NCBI GenBank assembly: GCA_945870825.1
Contig: CAMBTM010000001.1
Coordinates: 90,926 to 154,925, forward strand
Direction of reading: 5' to 3'
Origin: Rhizobium sp. Q54
GTDB lineage: Bacteria > Pseudomonadota > Alphaproteobacteria > UBA7879 > VGCX01
Length of the DNA: 64,000 bases
Part shown: in pieces, positions 6,143-14,342 of the stretch
Layout: each line of letters starts with the position of its first letter
Numbering within the stretch: position 1 is the first letter of the stretch
The notes under the pieces: model-generated
What the model was told of the DNA's origin: nothing
The model's input: the letters and a program-made list of their open reading frames with translations, nothing else
Database searches by the model: none
Made by a program: the position numbers and the translations under genes

Positions 6143-8916
6143 CACGATCCTCCTTGAGAACGGCAAATAAGATCCACACCATCCAATCCGCTCCCTTCTA
6201 TACGATACTGTTGCGCTATGATATCCCCTTCCAGGAAGAAAGAAAGGGTTTTCTCCTTCCTCGGGTCTAGTTTGAAAGGCGGGATAGAACAAACAAGCGT
6301 TGCCCGATCATCGTGATGGATGGGCATTCTGTCTTGTACCGCTTTTATTTGAAGGGATGGCAACACCAAAGACTCCGTTGCATAAAACTTGATATCCATG
6401 CGGGGACCAAATTTTTTAATCCACCCCCGCCACACAAATTTGCGAAGATGCATTTTATAAAAAACTTGCTTAACAGGCTGAGTTTCAAGAATAAGGGGTT
6501 CTCCAAAGGTTAAGAGTTCTCCACAGATTTTTTGCGCTGCCCATACCTGGATCTTGTCTGTCTTTAAATAGTAGTTTGGAATCAAGGCAGATCCTATGCT
6601 CCCCCTTCTTTTGACAGTATAAAGTGTCCTAAAGGCCTTTTTCTCTTGAATAGAGGATTGCTTTTGAGGACTTATCCCGACCACACACAGTGATGCCGAT
6701 GACAGAAGTGTCGGCCAATGCCAGCGCAATTGAATAAAATGTTTATGGTTTTCCATGGTTAAGATCTTTAATGTGGGAAATTGTGTGTTGGCATAGGCCG
6801 ATTTAAAGATTGTTTTCACCCGCACAGCAAGGCCTGCTGTCTTGGCTGGCATTGCAAAGTGTTCTTCATCCCAATAGTTGATTACAACAGCGTTTTCATC
6901 TTCAAGAATGGCGCGCTTAACTTTTTCCCACGTCCCGTAGATCTCTTGAGCACGCGCTACCAGGGGTGCAAAAGAAGAAAAGGCCTTGTGTCCCTCACAA
7001 AGTTTTGGGTCCCATAAGGTCGAAAGGGCTTGAAAATCACCCCGATTGGAAGCCTCTTGAATGTCTTTGAGAAGAGTTAAGGAACGCTCTGCCCGTTGGA
7101 CGTGATGATCGATGGACAGCCCGGATACCATTTCATGGCGAAAAAATGACCGATGGAAGAGAGGGTTTTTCTCCCACCATCCCAAAAGAATACCCTGATT
7201 ATCTTCATTTTTGATAATGTTTTGAGCCTCTTCCACTTTTTTGGCCATTTTTTCAGCCATGGTTAAGGCTTGTTTTTGATCCCCTGTGCGTGAAAATTTT
7301 TCAAGGGTCAATCGCTCTGCTTCCCACAAGGCAAGGAGTTTCTTGTCGTCTCCTTGGGCGTAGGCTAGGTTAAAAAAATGCCAGACTTTCAAATTGTTTT
7401 TCGCATCCTCTACGCGTTGAAAAACTGTCTCATGCTTGAGTACAAAAGATTCTGGCCAGCGATAGGCACTCCATGCATTAACAATTCCTTGTTCTAAAGA
7501 CTCTTCCACATGAGGCGCCCCAAATTGATCGACTTGTGACGCATTTTGGATGGCTTGTTGAAGAAGATCCATCGCGTGAGTTCGTTCCCGAAGGTCTTTC
7601 AAAAACTCATGAACTAAGCGATTATTAATACGCTCATGGGGATTGTGGGGGAAATATGCCAGGGCCTCGTGCTCTAACCACCAGGAAAGAATTTCGCCAT
7701 CATTGATGGCATGCTCACATACGTCCTTGAATTGATCCAAAGCCGTCACATAGGCAATAGCCCGACGGATAAAAGTCTCATGCTTTTGAAACCGTGGGTT
7801 GTTTTGAAGATCCATGTGCATCTGCCACAACCTTGAAATCTCCCTTAAATCTTCCGTATCAATAGCTTTTTGGAAACGGAAGTCCACGTTCAATGTCCTC
7901 ACATGATGTCCTTCTGAAAAGACATCAACCCCGGTTTTTTCCAAACGATCACACCAAAAACAGAAGTCCCCGAAATAAAAATGCTGCATGGCCCGTTCAC
8001 ATTGTTTGATCTCCCCTAGAACAGACTGAAGAATAGTTTTCCATGTCTCAGCTGTTGGCCGCTGCGATGAATCCTTTAATCCCTCATTAAAACACTGCAT
8101 AAAGGCATCCTGGATTGCTGGATGAAGGGCTTGTTTTCCAATAACATAAGGAGGAAGAACGCCGGAAAAACCCCGTGAATACAAAGAAAATCCTTGGGCG
8201 ATTGCTTCATCGCGTGACAAAGGGGGAATGAAGTTTTGGTCGGAAAACCCACTGGAAAAGGGATGGTACCCCAAAAGCAAAAGGTGGATCAGGATTGCCA
8301 ACCCAAAATCATCTTGAAAAGGGTGGCGTTCCACTGACCCCAGGTCAACGCCCAATAATTCTGGAGGCGTAAAGCCTTCTGAACCCACAGGGCAGGAAAA
8401 TAAATGGTCTTGGGTTTTAATTTGGAAAGAATCCGTATCAATGATGGATACAAGGGCCCGATCCGTCACCAAAAAATTATCCGTCTTCAGGTCACCAACC
8501 ACATAACCTTTTGCATGAAGGGCCGCCATGATGGACGCCACATTCATGGCTGTCACATGCAGGTAGTGCCAGGTAAACCCAGGAGCACTAATACGTCTCA
8601 ATTTCGCGTTATAGATATGGTTTAGCTGTAAGGCCCCCGAGACCCGCGGCATTAAAAATCCCTGGAAGAATCCTTTGTCGTCAAAAAGTAACGCCTGCGG
8701 CCAGGCAATAGCCCTGTGTCCTTTAGATTCCATAGGGTCATGAGGCGGATGGGCCACCATATGGCGGATTTTCTCAACAGAAGCCCCATCCACTTGATGA
8801 TAAATTTTTGCAAGAGTTTCTGAAAGATGGGTCAGCCATACAGCCCCTTCACCCCCCATATCAAGGCGTTGCTTTAAAAAAATTTCCTGGCCGTCTTGTG
8901 TATAATACTGGGTCAT
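6142..8916 (-). CDS. TerY-P-type serine/threonine protein kinase with long helical C-terminal region
   Basis: 924 residues. The N-terminal kinase domain (about 1-300) shows the glycine loop GGEGAVW (21-27), the ATP-anchoring Lys37 (LAKIYH), the catalytic loop GDLKTDN (Asp142, Asn147), DTDSF in place of DFG (Asp160), and the APE-like PPEL. A CFWC knuckle lies near residue 320. From about 345 to 760 there are six or seven helical repeats, roughly 60-70 residues apart, each with an acidic-Leu-Leu-x-x-Trp core (ILSWW, LLALW, LLGWW, LSTLW, VINYW). The C-terminus (about 760-924) looks beta-rich. No membrane segment is visible, so it is cytoplasmic. It overlaps the PP2C gene by 4 bases and the zinc-ribbon gene by 1. 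The divergent T6SS suggests its substrates act there (inference). Confidence 0.88.
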   Translation of the reverse strand: MTQYYTQDGQEIFLKQRLDMGGEGAVWLTHLSETLAKIYHQVDGASVEKIRHMVAHPPHDPMESKGHRAIAWPQALLFDDKGFFQGFLMPRVSGALQLNHIYNAKLRRISAPGFTWHYLHVTAMNVASIMAALHAKGYVVGDLKTDNFLVTDRALVSIIDTDSFQIKTQDHLFSCPVGSEGFTPPELLGVDLGSVERHPFQDDFGLAILIHLLLLGYHPFSSGFSDQNFIPPLSRDEAIAQGFSLYSRGFSGVLPPYVIGKQALHPAIQDAFMQCFNEGLKDSSQRPTAETWKTILQSVLGEIKQCERAMQHFYFGDFCFWCDRLEKTGVDVFSEGHHVRTLNVDFRFQKAIDTEDLREISRLWQMHMDLQNNPRFQKHETFIRRAIAYVTALDQFKDVCEHAINDGEILSWWLEHEALAYFPHNPHERINNRLVHEFLKDLRERTHAMDLLQQAIQNASQVDQFGAPHVEESLEQGIVNAWSAYRWPESFVLKHETVFQRVEDAKNNLKVWHFFNLAYAQGDDKKLLALWEAERLTLEKFSRTGDQKQALTMAEKMAKKVEEAQNIIKNEDNQGILLGWWEKNPLFHRSFFRHEMVSGLSIDHHVQRAERSLTLLKDIQEASNRGDFQALSTLWDPKLCEGHKAFSSFAPLVARAQEIYGTWEKVKRAILEDENAVVINYWDEEHFAMPAKTAGLAVRVKTIFKSAYANTQFPTLKILTMENHKHFIQLRWHWPTLLSSASLCVVGISPQKQSSIQEKKAFRTLYTVKRRGSIGSALIPNYYLKTDKIQVWAAQKICGELLTFGEPLILETQPVKQVFYKMHLRKFVWRGWIKKFGPRMDIKFYATESLVLPSLQIKAVQDRMPIHHDDRATLVCSIPPFKLDPRKEKTLSFFLEGDIIAQQYRIEGSGLDGVDLICRSQGGS

Positions 8917-9644
8917 GCGTCTAAGGCCTTTGCAATGAAAAGGGTTTTGTCATCCCTTGACCGCTCCAAAAGGGCAGGAGACGTTAAGAAAGCCCGCAAC
9001 TCGTTTTGAATATCGTCAGAGGTTGGACCGGACGCCAAATAGGTATCAAAAGGTTTAAAAAATCCTTCAAAAGCCCTTTTCTCTTTTCTTTCAATCCCCA
9101 CACTTTCCAAGCCGTCTGTGCCAATAGCCAAAAAATCTAGGGGCTCTTCGATCACGAGGGTTTGGACCTTCAAGGTGCTATCTGTGAGGAAATTTGTTTC
9201 ATTAACATGCTGGCCCTTTGGACCCAAAAGCTTCAGCATATAAGACCCTTTCCATCCTGTCACCACAAAGCCATCCCCCACCTGAACCAAAAACAATGCC
9301 CCTTTTTTCATGAGGAACAAAAGGACCGTGCATCCATAATCATCCAAGGGGAGGCCGGATATCTTTGCTTCAAGGCGGAGTCCTTGTTGTAAATTTTCCA
9401 GGCAATGTGTGGCGATTTTTGAAAAAGAGGCTGAAGAAAGACCTTGAAAAGAATCCTCTAAAAGATCCATCCCTTCTTTTACAACCCACTGGGCTGCAAA
9501 GGATGCCTGCTTGGCAGAACCCGCCCCATCAGCAATAACTCCGTAAAAACCATCCCGTCTTTGGTGATAGGCATAAGCATCCTCTAATGCTAACTTATGA
9601 GGATACCCAATTGCAGATTCTGCGCCCATCAACCATTGTTTCAA
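8913..9644 (-). CDS. PP2C-family serine/threonine phosphatase of the TerY-P triad
   Basis: 243 residues, a compact PP2C domain. Metal-binding signatures are present: an early acidic residue in the LALEDAY segment, VIADGAGSA (Asp39-Gly40), DDYGCTVLLFL, and IGTDGLES with another metal-binding Asp. It would reverse phosphorylation by the adjoining kinase. The stop overlaps the kinase start (ATGA), and the vWA gene ends 7 bases upstream, so the three are translated as a unit. The vWA-PP2C-kinase order is the defining arrangement of TerY-P triads. Confidence 0.9.
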   Translation of the reverse strand: MKQWLMGAESAIGYPHKLALEDAYAYHQRRDGFYGVIADGAGSAKQASFAAQWVVKEGMDLLEDSFQGLSSASFSKIATHCLENLQQGLRLEAKISGLPLDDYGCTVLLFLMKKGALFLVQVGDGFVVTGWKGSYMLKLLGPKGQHVNETNFLTDSTLKVQTLVIEEPLDFLAIGTDGLESVGIERKEKRAFEGFFKPFDTYLASGPTSDDIQNELRAFLTSPALLERSRDDKTLFIAKALDA

Positions 9645-9651
9645 AAGGACC

Positions 9652-10317
9652 TCACGCTGCCCAATCAGAAACAGGAGGAAGCGCCATCATATCGCCACTC
9701 CCAACACGTCCCGTGGAAACGCGCTTGACGGATGCTGAAACCCATCTGAACAGTTCTTTAAACTTAAGATCCTTCAAGAAAAAAGGTGTGCGACCTGGCG
9801 GCGTTAGTTTTTCTAGAATCTCTCTGTCTGCCCCTTCAACCCCAACTGGGAAAAAGGTTAGACGATTTTCCTGTTCCAAATGATGAACCTTCCTGACGGC
9901 CTCTTCCCAAATATCCAAGTCCGTTGGGGCACCATCTGTGATGAGAAAGACCCAGGGACGATAATATCCAATCCCTTGTTCATGATAGGTTTTTTTGCGC
10001 TCCGCCAAAACCTCAAGCCCCATTTCAATAGCTTCACCCATAGGGGTTCTTCCAGCAGGCGTCAAAACAGGGGGTGTGAAGTCATCAATTGTGACAAAAG
10101 GCTGCAATGTTTTCACAATAGCCCCAAAGGTCACTAAGCATACTTCTACCCTTAAAGAGGCAAGCGCATCTTGTTCCACATCAAATTTAAATTCCGCCAA
10201 TCCCTCATTTAATGCTTCCATAGGCGTCCCTTGCATGGACGCAGAAACATCTAAAATAAACAATACTGGACAGCGATTTTCTGGATTTTCCAAAAACTCA
10301 GGAACCTGAAGACCCAT
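9652..10317 (-). CDS. TerY-like von Willebrand factor A domain protein
   Basis: 221 residues occupied by one vWA domain. The metal-ion-dependent adhesion site is complete: DVSAS (Asp23, Ser25, Ser27), the Thr in AGRTPMGEA, and the Asp in ITDGAPTD. TerY proteins bind a divalent cation and act as a switchable protein-interaction module. AGGAGC precedes the ATG. It is the first gene of the minus-strand operon and starts 185 bases from tssB, which runs the other way, so the two operons share a regulatory region. In Pseudomonas the T6SS kinase PpkA carries its own vWA domain; here kinase, phosphatase and vWA are separate proteins (comparison from family knowledge). Confidence 0.92.
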   Translation of the reverse strand: MGLQVPEFLENPENRCPVLFILDVSASMQGTPMEALNEGLAEFKFDVEQDALASLRVEVCLVTFGAIVKTLQPFVTIDDFTPPVLTPAGRTPMGEAIEMGLEVLAERKKTYHEQGIGYYRPWVFLITDGAPTDLDIWEEAVRKVHHLEQENRLTFFPVGVEGADREILEKLTPPGRTPFFLKDLKFKELFRWVSASVKRVSTGRVGSGDMMALPPVSDWAA

Positions 10318-10501
10318 TTGTTTTGCTCCTATTCCGTGTTAAACTCATCTTAATATACGCCTGTTTGACTGTGTTCTCAACAGGCTTAAAAAAGTAAAAA
10401 AAATAGTCTTTTCAAAAAAAGATTTACAGACCCCCCAAGATCATGGCATCCTGTTTATAAGAAATAAAATATAAATCGAGACAAAACGGGGAGATAAAGT
10501 T
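10318..10501. promoter_or_regulatory. Shared divergent control region of TerY-P triad and T6SS operon
   Basis: 184 A+T-rich bases between two divergent starts. It contains CCTGTT...AACAGG, a 6-bp inverted repeat around 10360-10385, and A-rich tracts. Neither operon shows a clean sigma70 promoter, and no sigma54 TGGC/TTGC element is visible. The ribosome-binding sites at the two ends are clear (GGGGAG for tssB, AGGAGC for the vWA gene). Confidence 0.5.
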
Positions 10502-11062
10502 ATGTCCGAAAGTACTCAACATAAATTAGGCCGTGTGCGTCCTCCGCGCGTCCAGATTACCTATGACGTGGAAATTGGTGATGCCATCGAGATGAAGGAA
10601 TTACCTTTTGTCATGGGTATTATGGCGGACCTTTCAGGAGATCGTGATCCTGATCGTGCGATGAAATTATTGAGGGAACGGAAATTTGTTGAAATTGACC
10701 GTGATAACTTCAATGACATCATGGCTGATATTGCCCCCAGAGTGGCGATCCGTGTACCTAATAAACTAGGTGGCGCTGATGCTGCAGCTGGCGGAGAAGA
10801 TTCTCAGCTTAACGTTTTATTAAACTTTCGTCATATCGACGATTTTGATCCCGTCAAAATTATTAAGCAAATAGAGCCCATGAGTAAGCTCTATGAAGCG
10901 CGGACACGTCTTAATGACTTGCTCGGCAAGCTTGATGGTAATGACAACCTAGACGCCTTATTGAGGAATGTTCTAGAACATACAGAAGTACGGGATGAAC
11001 TAAAGAAGAATCTCAGCGACGCGAATCCCGCGCCTGCTGAAGATGCTAAACCAAAGAAATAA
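10502..11062 (+). CDS. tssB: T6SS contractile sheath small subunit TssB (VipA)
   Basis: 186 residues. The family signature LGRVRPPRVQITYDVE lies at residues 9-24 and PFVMGIMADLSG at 36-47. It pairs with TssC to form the sheath whose contraction drives the Hcp tube outward. The C-terminus is charged and proline/alanine rich. A GGGGAG ribosome-binding site precedes the ATG. First gene of the T6SS operon, 38 bases before tssC. Confidence 0.97.
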   Translation: MSESTQHKLGRVRPPRVQITYDVEIGDAIEMKELPFVMGIMADLSGDRDPDRAMKLLRERKFVEIDRDNFNDIMADIAPRVAIRVPNKLGGADAAAGGEDSQLNVLLNFRHIDDFDPVKIIKQIEPMSKLYEARTRLNDLLGKLDGNDNLDALLRNVLEHTEVRDELKKNLSDANPAPAEDAKPKK

Positions 11063-11100
11063 AAAAAACCTAAAATAATTAGGTTAAGGGAGGCTTAAGA

Positions 11101-12576
11101 ATGGCAGAAAAAACGCCTGATACAGCAAAAGCACAGACAGAGACTTTGTCGGTTCTTGATCAAGTATTGCAAAAAGGGAAGTTGGTACGTACAGAGGACC
11201 AGGCCCCTTATGCTCGCAGCTTAGTCGATGAATTTGTTTCACAAATTCTTGAGGCTGGAGATACGGTGAGTACTGATACCATCGCCTTTATTTCAAAGCG
11301 CATTCAAGAGATTGATCTTCTTCTCAGTCAACAGCTCGATGAAATTCTCCATCATGACAATCTTAAGAATGTTGAAGCATCTTGGAGAGGCCTTCACTAT
11401 CTTGTCATGAATACAGAGACGGGTGAAAAACTTAAACTAAGACTTCTTAACGCGTCACGCAAAGAACTGCGTGATGACCTTGAGAAAGCTGTTGAGTTTG
11501 ACCAAAGCGTTCTCTTTAAACACATCTATGAAGAAGAGTATGGTACCTTTGGTGGCAGCCCCTACTCTGCATTGATGGCCGACTTTGAATTTGATGGTTC
11601 TGCCCCTGACATGTCATTGCTGACGAAGCTTTCGAATGTCGCAGCCTCAGCCCATGCACCCTTAATTACAGCAGCATCCCCACACATTATGGATATGGAT
11701 GACTTTACAGAATTAGGGAAGCCCCGAGACCTTGCAAAGATCTTTGAGGGGACAGACAAAGTGCGTTGGCGTTCCTTTAGGGAAACGGAAGATTCACGGT
11801 ATGTGGTTCTGACACTTCCACGGGTTTTGATGCGCCTTCCTTATGGTCCAACAACCAATCCTGTTGAAGGGATTATGTATGAAGAACATGTGGATGGTTT
11901 AACGCAGAAGACTTTCGTGTGGGGTAATGCAGCCTATATGCTTGCACAACGGATTACCAATGCATTCTCCCTTTATGGGTGGACAGCAGCCATTCGTGGC
12001 GTTGAGGGCGGTGGTCTTGTGGAAGATCTTCCAGCCTATACCTTTAAGACAACAGATGGTGATATTGCATTAAAGTGTCCAACACAGATTGCTATCACTG
12101 ACCGACGCGAGAAGGAACTGAGTGATCTTGGATTCATTGCACTGTGTCACTGTAAGGGTAGCGATAAGGCAGCATTTTTTGGGGGTCAAACAGCCCAAAA
12201 ACCAAAGAAATATAATACGCCTCAGGCAACCGCCAACGCCAACACATCGGCACGGATTCCATACCTTTTGGCAGCCTCTCGCTTTGCGCACTATATTAAG
12301 GTAATCATGCGTGACAAGATTGGTTCCTTCATGACAAAGGACAACGTCCAGAAATACCTCCAAACATGGATTTCTGAATATGTTCTCTTGAATGACGATG
12401 CGGGACAAGACTTAAAAGCACGTTACCCCTTAAGAGAAGCCCGCGTTGACGTATTTGACATCCCAGGAGAACCTGGCAAATACCGTGCGACAGTCTTTTT
12501 AAGACCACACTTCCAACTTGAGGAATTGACGGCATCCCTAAGACTTGTGGCCGAGCTGCCACCACCAGCAAAGTAA
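11101..12576 (+). CDS. tssC: T6SS contractile sheath large subunit TssC (VipB)
   Basis: 491 residues, full length for TssC. Diagnostic segments are NVEASWRGLHYLVMNTETG near residue 100, SPYSALMADFEFD near 150, FRETEDSRYVVLTLPRVLMRLPYG (in part) near 230, and the C-terminal LRPHFQLEELTASLRLVAELP. A GGGAGG ribosome-binding site is 7 bases before the ATG. It forms heterodimers with TssB in the cytoplasmic sheath and carries sequences contacted by ClpV-type unfoldases in the pair. Confidence 0.97.
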   Translation: MAEKTPDTAKAQTETLSVLDQVLQKGKLVRTEDQAPYARSLVDEFVSQILEAGDTVSTDTIAFISKRIQEIDLLLSQQLDEILHHDNLKNVEASWRGLHYLVMNTETGEKLKLRLLNASRKELRDDLEKAVEFDQSVLFKHIYEEEYGTFGGSPYSALMADFEFDGSAPDMSLLTKLSNVAASAHAPLITAASPHIMDMDDFTELGKPRDLAKIFEGTDKVRWRSFRETEDSRYVVLTLPRVLMRLPYGPTTNPVEGIMYEEHVDGLTQKTFVWGNAAYMLAQRITNAFSLYGWTAAIRGVEGGGLVEDLPAYTFKTTDGDIALKCPTQIAITDRREKELSDLGFIALCHCKGSDKAAFFGGQTAQKPKKYNTPQATANANTSARIPYLLAASRFAHYIKVIMRDKIGSFMTKDNVQKYLQTWISEYVLLNDDAGQDLKARYPLREARVDVFDIPGEPGKYRATVFLRPHFQLEELTASLRLVAELPPPAK

Positions 12577-12614
12577 GCATGGTGGAAACGGATAGAAGAT
12601 AAAGGATATAAAAA

Positions 12615-13184
12615 ATGGCTTATAATAGTATAGTTCCTGGCATAACTTTTGAATCAAAGAAAGTTGTTTTGACAGCTCCTGGATCAGAGGTCCTGAAAGG
12701 CAGTGTCAAGTGGGATGGTGGTAAAGATGCTTTTAAACAAGGTATTCCCCTTATTGACTTTCCATCTTTTAACAGCAGATCCCCAGGAGAAGCCTCGTCA
12801 ACATCAGGGCATCAGACTTCTTCTTTGAGCTATCAGCCTGTTAAAGCTCACATTGTTTTTGATAAAACAACAGCACGTGTTTTGAATCCGCTTGTTCAAG
12901 GGAATAATTTACAAAAAATTGTTATCACTGAGACAGGCCGTGCCAGCAACGTTGGTGAAGTCACGCTTAGAACTTTAACGTTGACGAATGGCTATTTGGT
13001 ACGCGTAAGGTGGTATTGGGATGAGACATTGTCTACTGCCATTACGCCTGGCGGTGTCTTGGAACTTTCTTTTATCTATACAGCTGTCAATCTGACCGCA
13101 AATCAGTTTGATGCTAGTATGAATCCAACTGGTGTCAGCACCAGCGGCGCCGATATAACAAAAGCAGCTGTTATTGCTTCATAA
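12615..13184 (+). CDS. hcp: Hcp-family T6SS tube protein, copy 1
   Basis: 189 residues, longer than the usual 160-170. The Hcp fold is suggested by KAHIVFDKTTARVLNPLV, IVITETG and a run of beta segments ending in LELSFIYTAVNL, matching the order of strands in Hcp proteins. The N-terminal third has a Ser/Gly-rich loop (SRSPGEASSTSGHQTSS, about residues 53-70). Its position right after tssC is the usual place for hcp. An AAAGGAT ribosome-binding site is present. The identification rests on pattern and position, so it is less certain than for tssBC. Confidence 0.75.
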   Translation: MAYNSIVPGITFESKKVVLTAPGSEVLKGSVKWDGGKDAFKQGIPLIDFPSFNSRSPGEASSTSGHQTSSLSYQPVKAHIVFDKTTARVLNPLVQGNNLQKIVITETGRASNVGEVTLRTLTLTNGYLVRVRWYWDETLSTAITPGGVLELSFIYTAVNLTANQFDASMNPTGVSTSGADITKAAVIAS

Positions 13185-13200
13185 AGAATAGGAAAATATC

Positions 13201-13794
13201 ATGGCCAACCCTAACATTACACCCACATCGACGGCAAATGCCCACTGTTTATTATCTTTCACTGGTATTCCAGGGCCTGTTGTGAGCACAGCAAGTGGAC
13301 TCACAGACCCTTCATTCCATGTCGTTTGGTACGAATTTGATATCATGCATCCAGCTGTCAGTGCCGTTGCAGGTGTTCACCAAGGAAGCGGTCGCATCGC
13401 CCAAAGTGCTTTTAGAGTCGTGATTCTTGACCATAACACCACTGGACTTTTTAACGCTTACACAAATGGAAACATTAACCCGACCGTTAAGATTGGACTT
13501 ACACAACGCGTAGGGCCTACGGTATCTCCTCTGCTTGTATTTGAATTAACCAATGTCCGCATATCCGAATTCAGTCAAATGGAATGGAGTCAAATCAAGG
13601 ATAGGAAGCTAGAGTTTCCTTTTATCCATGGGCTCAATCTTGAAGATGCACCCAGCTTCAGAGGATCTCGTGTGGTAGAACTATTCCTTGACCCACAACA
13701 AACAACTGTCTCCTATACACCGATTGGAACAGATGGTACAGTGGAGGGCGTGCTTTCTCAAAAGTATAACGCACTTACATTGGCTATAGCATAA
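13201..13794 (+). CDS. Hcp-like T6SS tube protein, copy 2
   Basis: 197 residues, 16 bases after the first hcp. The order of beta segments (VWYEFDIMHP, QSAFRVVILDHNTTGLFNAY, PTVKIGLTQRV, PLLVFELTNVRISEFS, KLEFPF) follows the Hcp pattern, but sequence similarity to copy 1 is low. It could be a second tube subunit, a tube-tip or capping variant, or an Hcp-type effector carrier. No extra toxin domain is attached. An AGGA sequence precedes the ATG. Confidence 0.65.
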   Translation: MANPNITPTSTANAHCLLSFTGIPGPVVSTASGLTDPSFHVVWYEFDIMHPAVSAVAGVHQGSGRIAQSAFRVVILDHNTTGLFNAYTNGNINPTVKIGLTQRVGPTVSPLLVFELTNVRISEFSQMEWSQIKDRKLEFPFIHGLNLEDAPSFRGSRVVELFLDPQQTTVSYTPIGTDGTVEGVLSQKYNALTLAIA

Positions 13795-13800
13795 AACAAA

Positions 13801-14340
13801 ATGACAGAAAAATGGTCCAAAAAAGGGGCGATTGCGCCCCTTTTTGATAGGCTCACCGATTTTGAACCAACCATAAAGGAGGAAAAAAACCCCTTTATTA
13901 CCTATGATGAAGAATCTGTGAAAGCATCAATTCAGCGGGAATGTCTGCGTATCTTGAATACCCGATGCATGTTAACAAAATCCGAATATGCTGCCCTTGA
14001 TCCGGATGCCCCTCATTACCGCTTTCCCCGTTTTTTTGGGCTGCCTGATGGCACCTATGCAAATCCTAAAAATGCATCAGATGCTTATGAAATGGAAAGA
14101 ACCATGGCAAAGGCTATTGAAATTTTTGAGCCACGGCTCCAGAATGTCCATGTGTCCATCCATCAGTATGAGGAACTCGAACAAACTCTTTCGTTTTCTG
14201 TGGATGGTGATTTATTAATCGGAGAGGTCAAGAGGCCTATTTCGTTCCCCATTTCTCTTGATAATTTGAAAGAGCAAGGAGAACGTGAGCAAATCGCTTA
14301 TGACACACGGCCCACCATAGAGTTTAAAAAAGAATTATAA
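13801..14340 (+). CDS. tssE: T6SS baseplate protein TssE (gp25-like)
   Basis: 179 residues. The N-terminus has LFDRLTDFEP, the middle ECLRILNTRCML, and the C-terminal half AIEIFEPRLQNVHVSIHQYEE, all hallmarks of TssE, the homologue of phage T4 gp25 that joins sheath to baseplate. The ATG follows the preceding stop by 6 bases. The last quarter, with ISFPISLDNL, is typical. Confidence 0.93.
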   Translation: MTEKWSKKGAIAPLFDRLTDFEPTIKEEKNPFITYDEESVKASIQRECLRILNTRCMLTKSEYAALDPDAPHYRFPRFFGLPDGTYANPKNASDAYEMERTMAKAIEIFEPRLQNVHVSIHQYEELEQTLSFSVDGDLLIGEVKRPISFPISLDNLKEQGEREQIAYDTRPTIEFKKEL

Positions 14341-14342
14341 TA

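Noticed and set aside
10318-10501. Sigma54 promoter for the T6SS
   Set aside because: A TGGCAT is present but without a TTGC at the required spacing.
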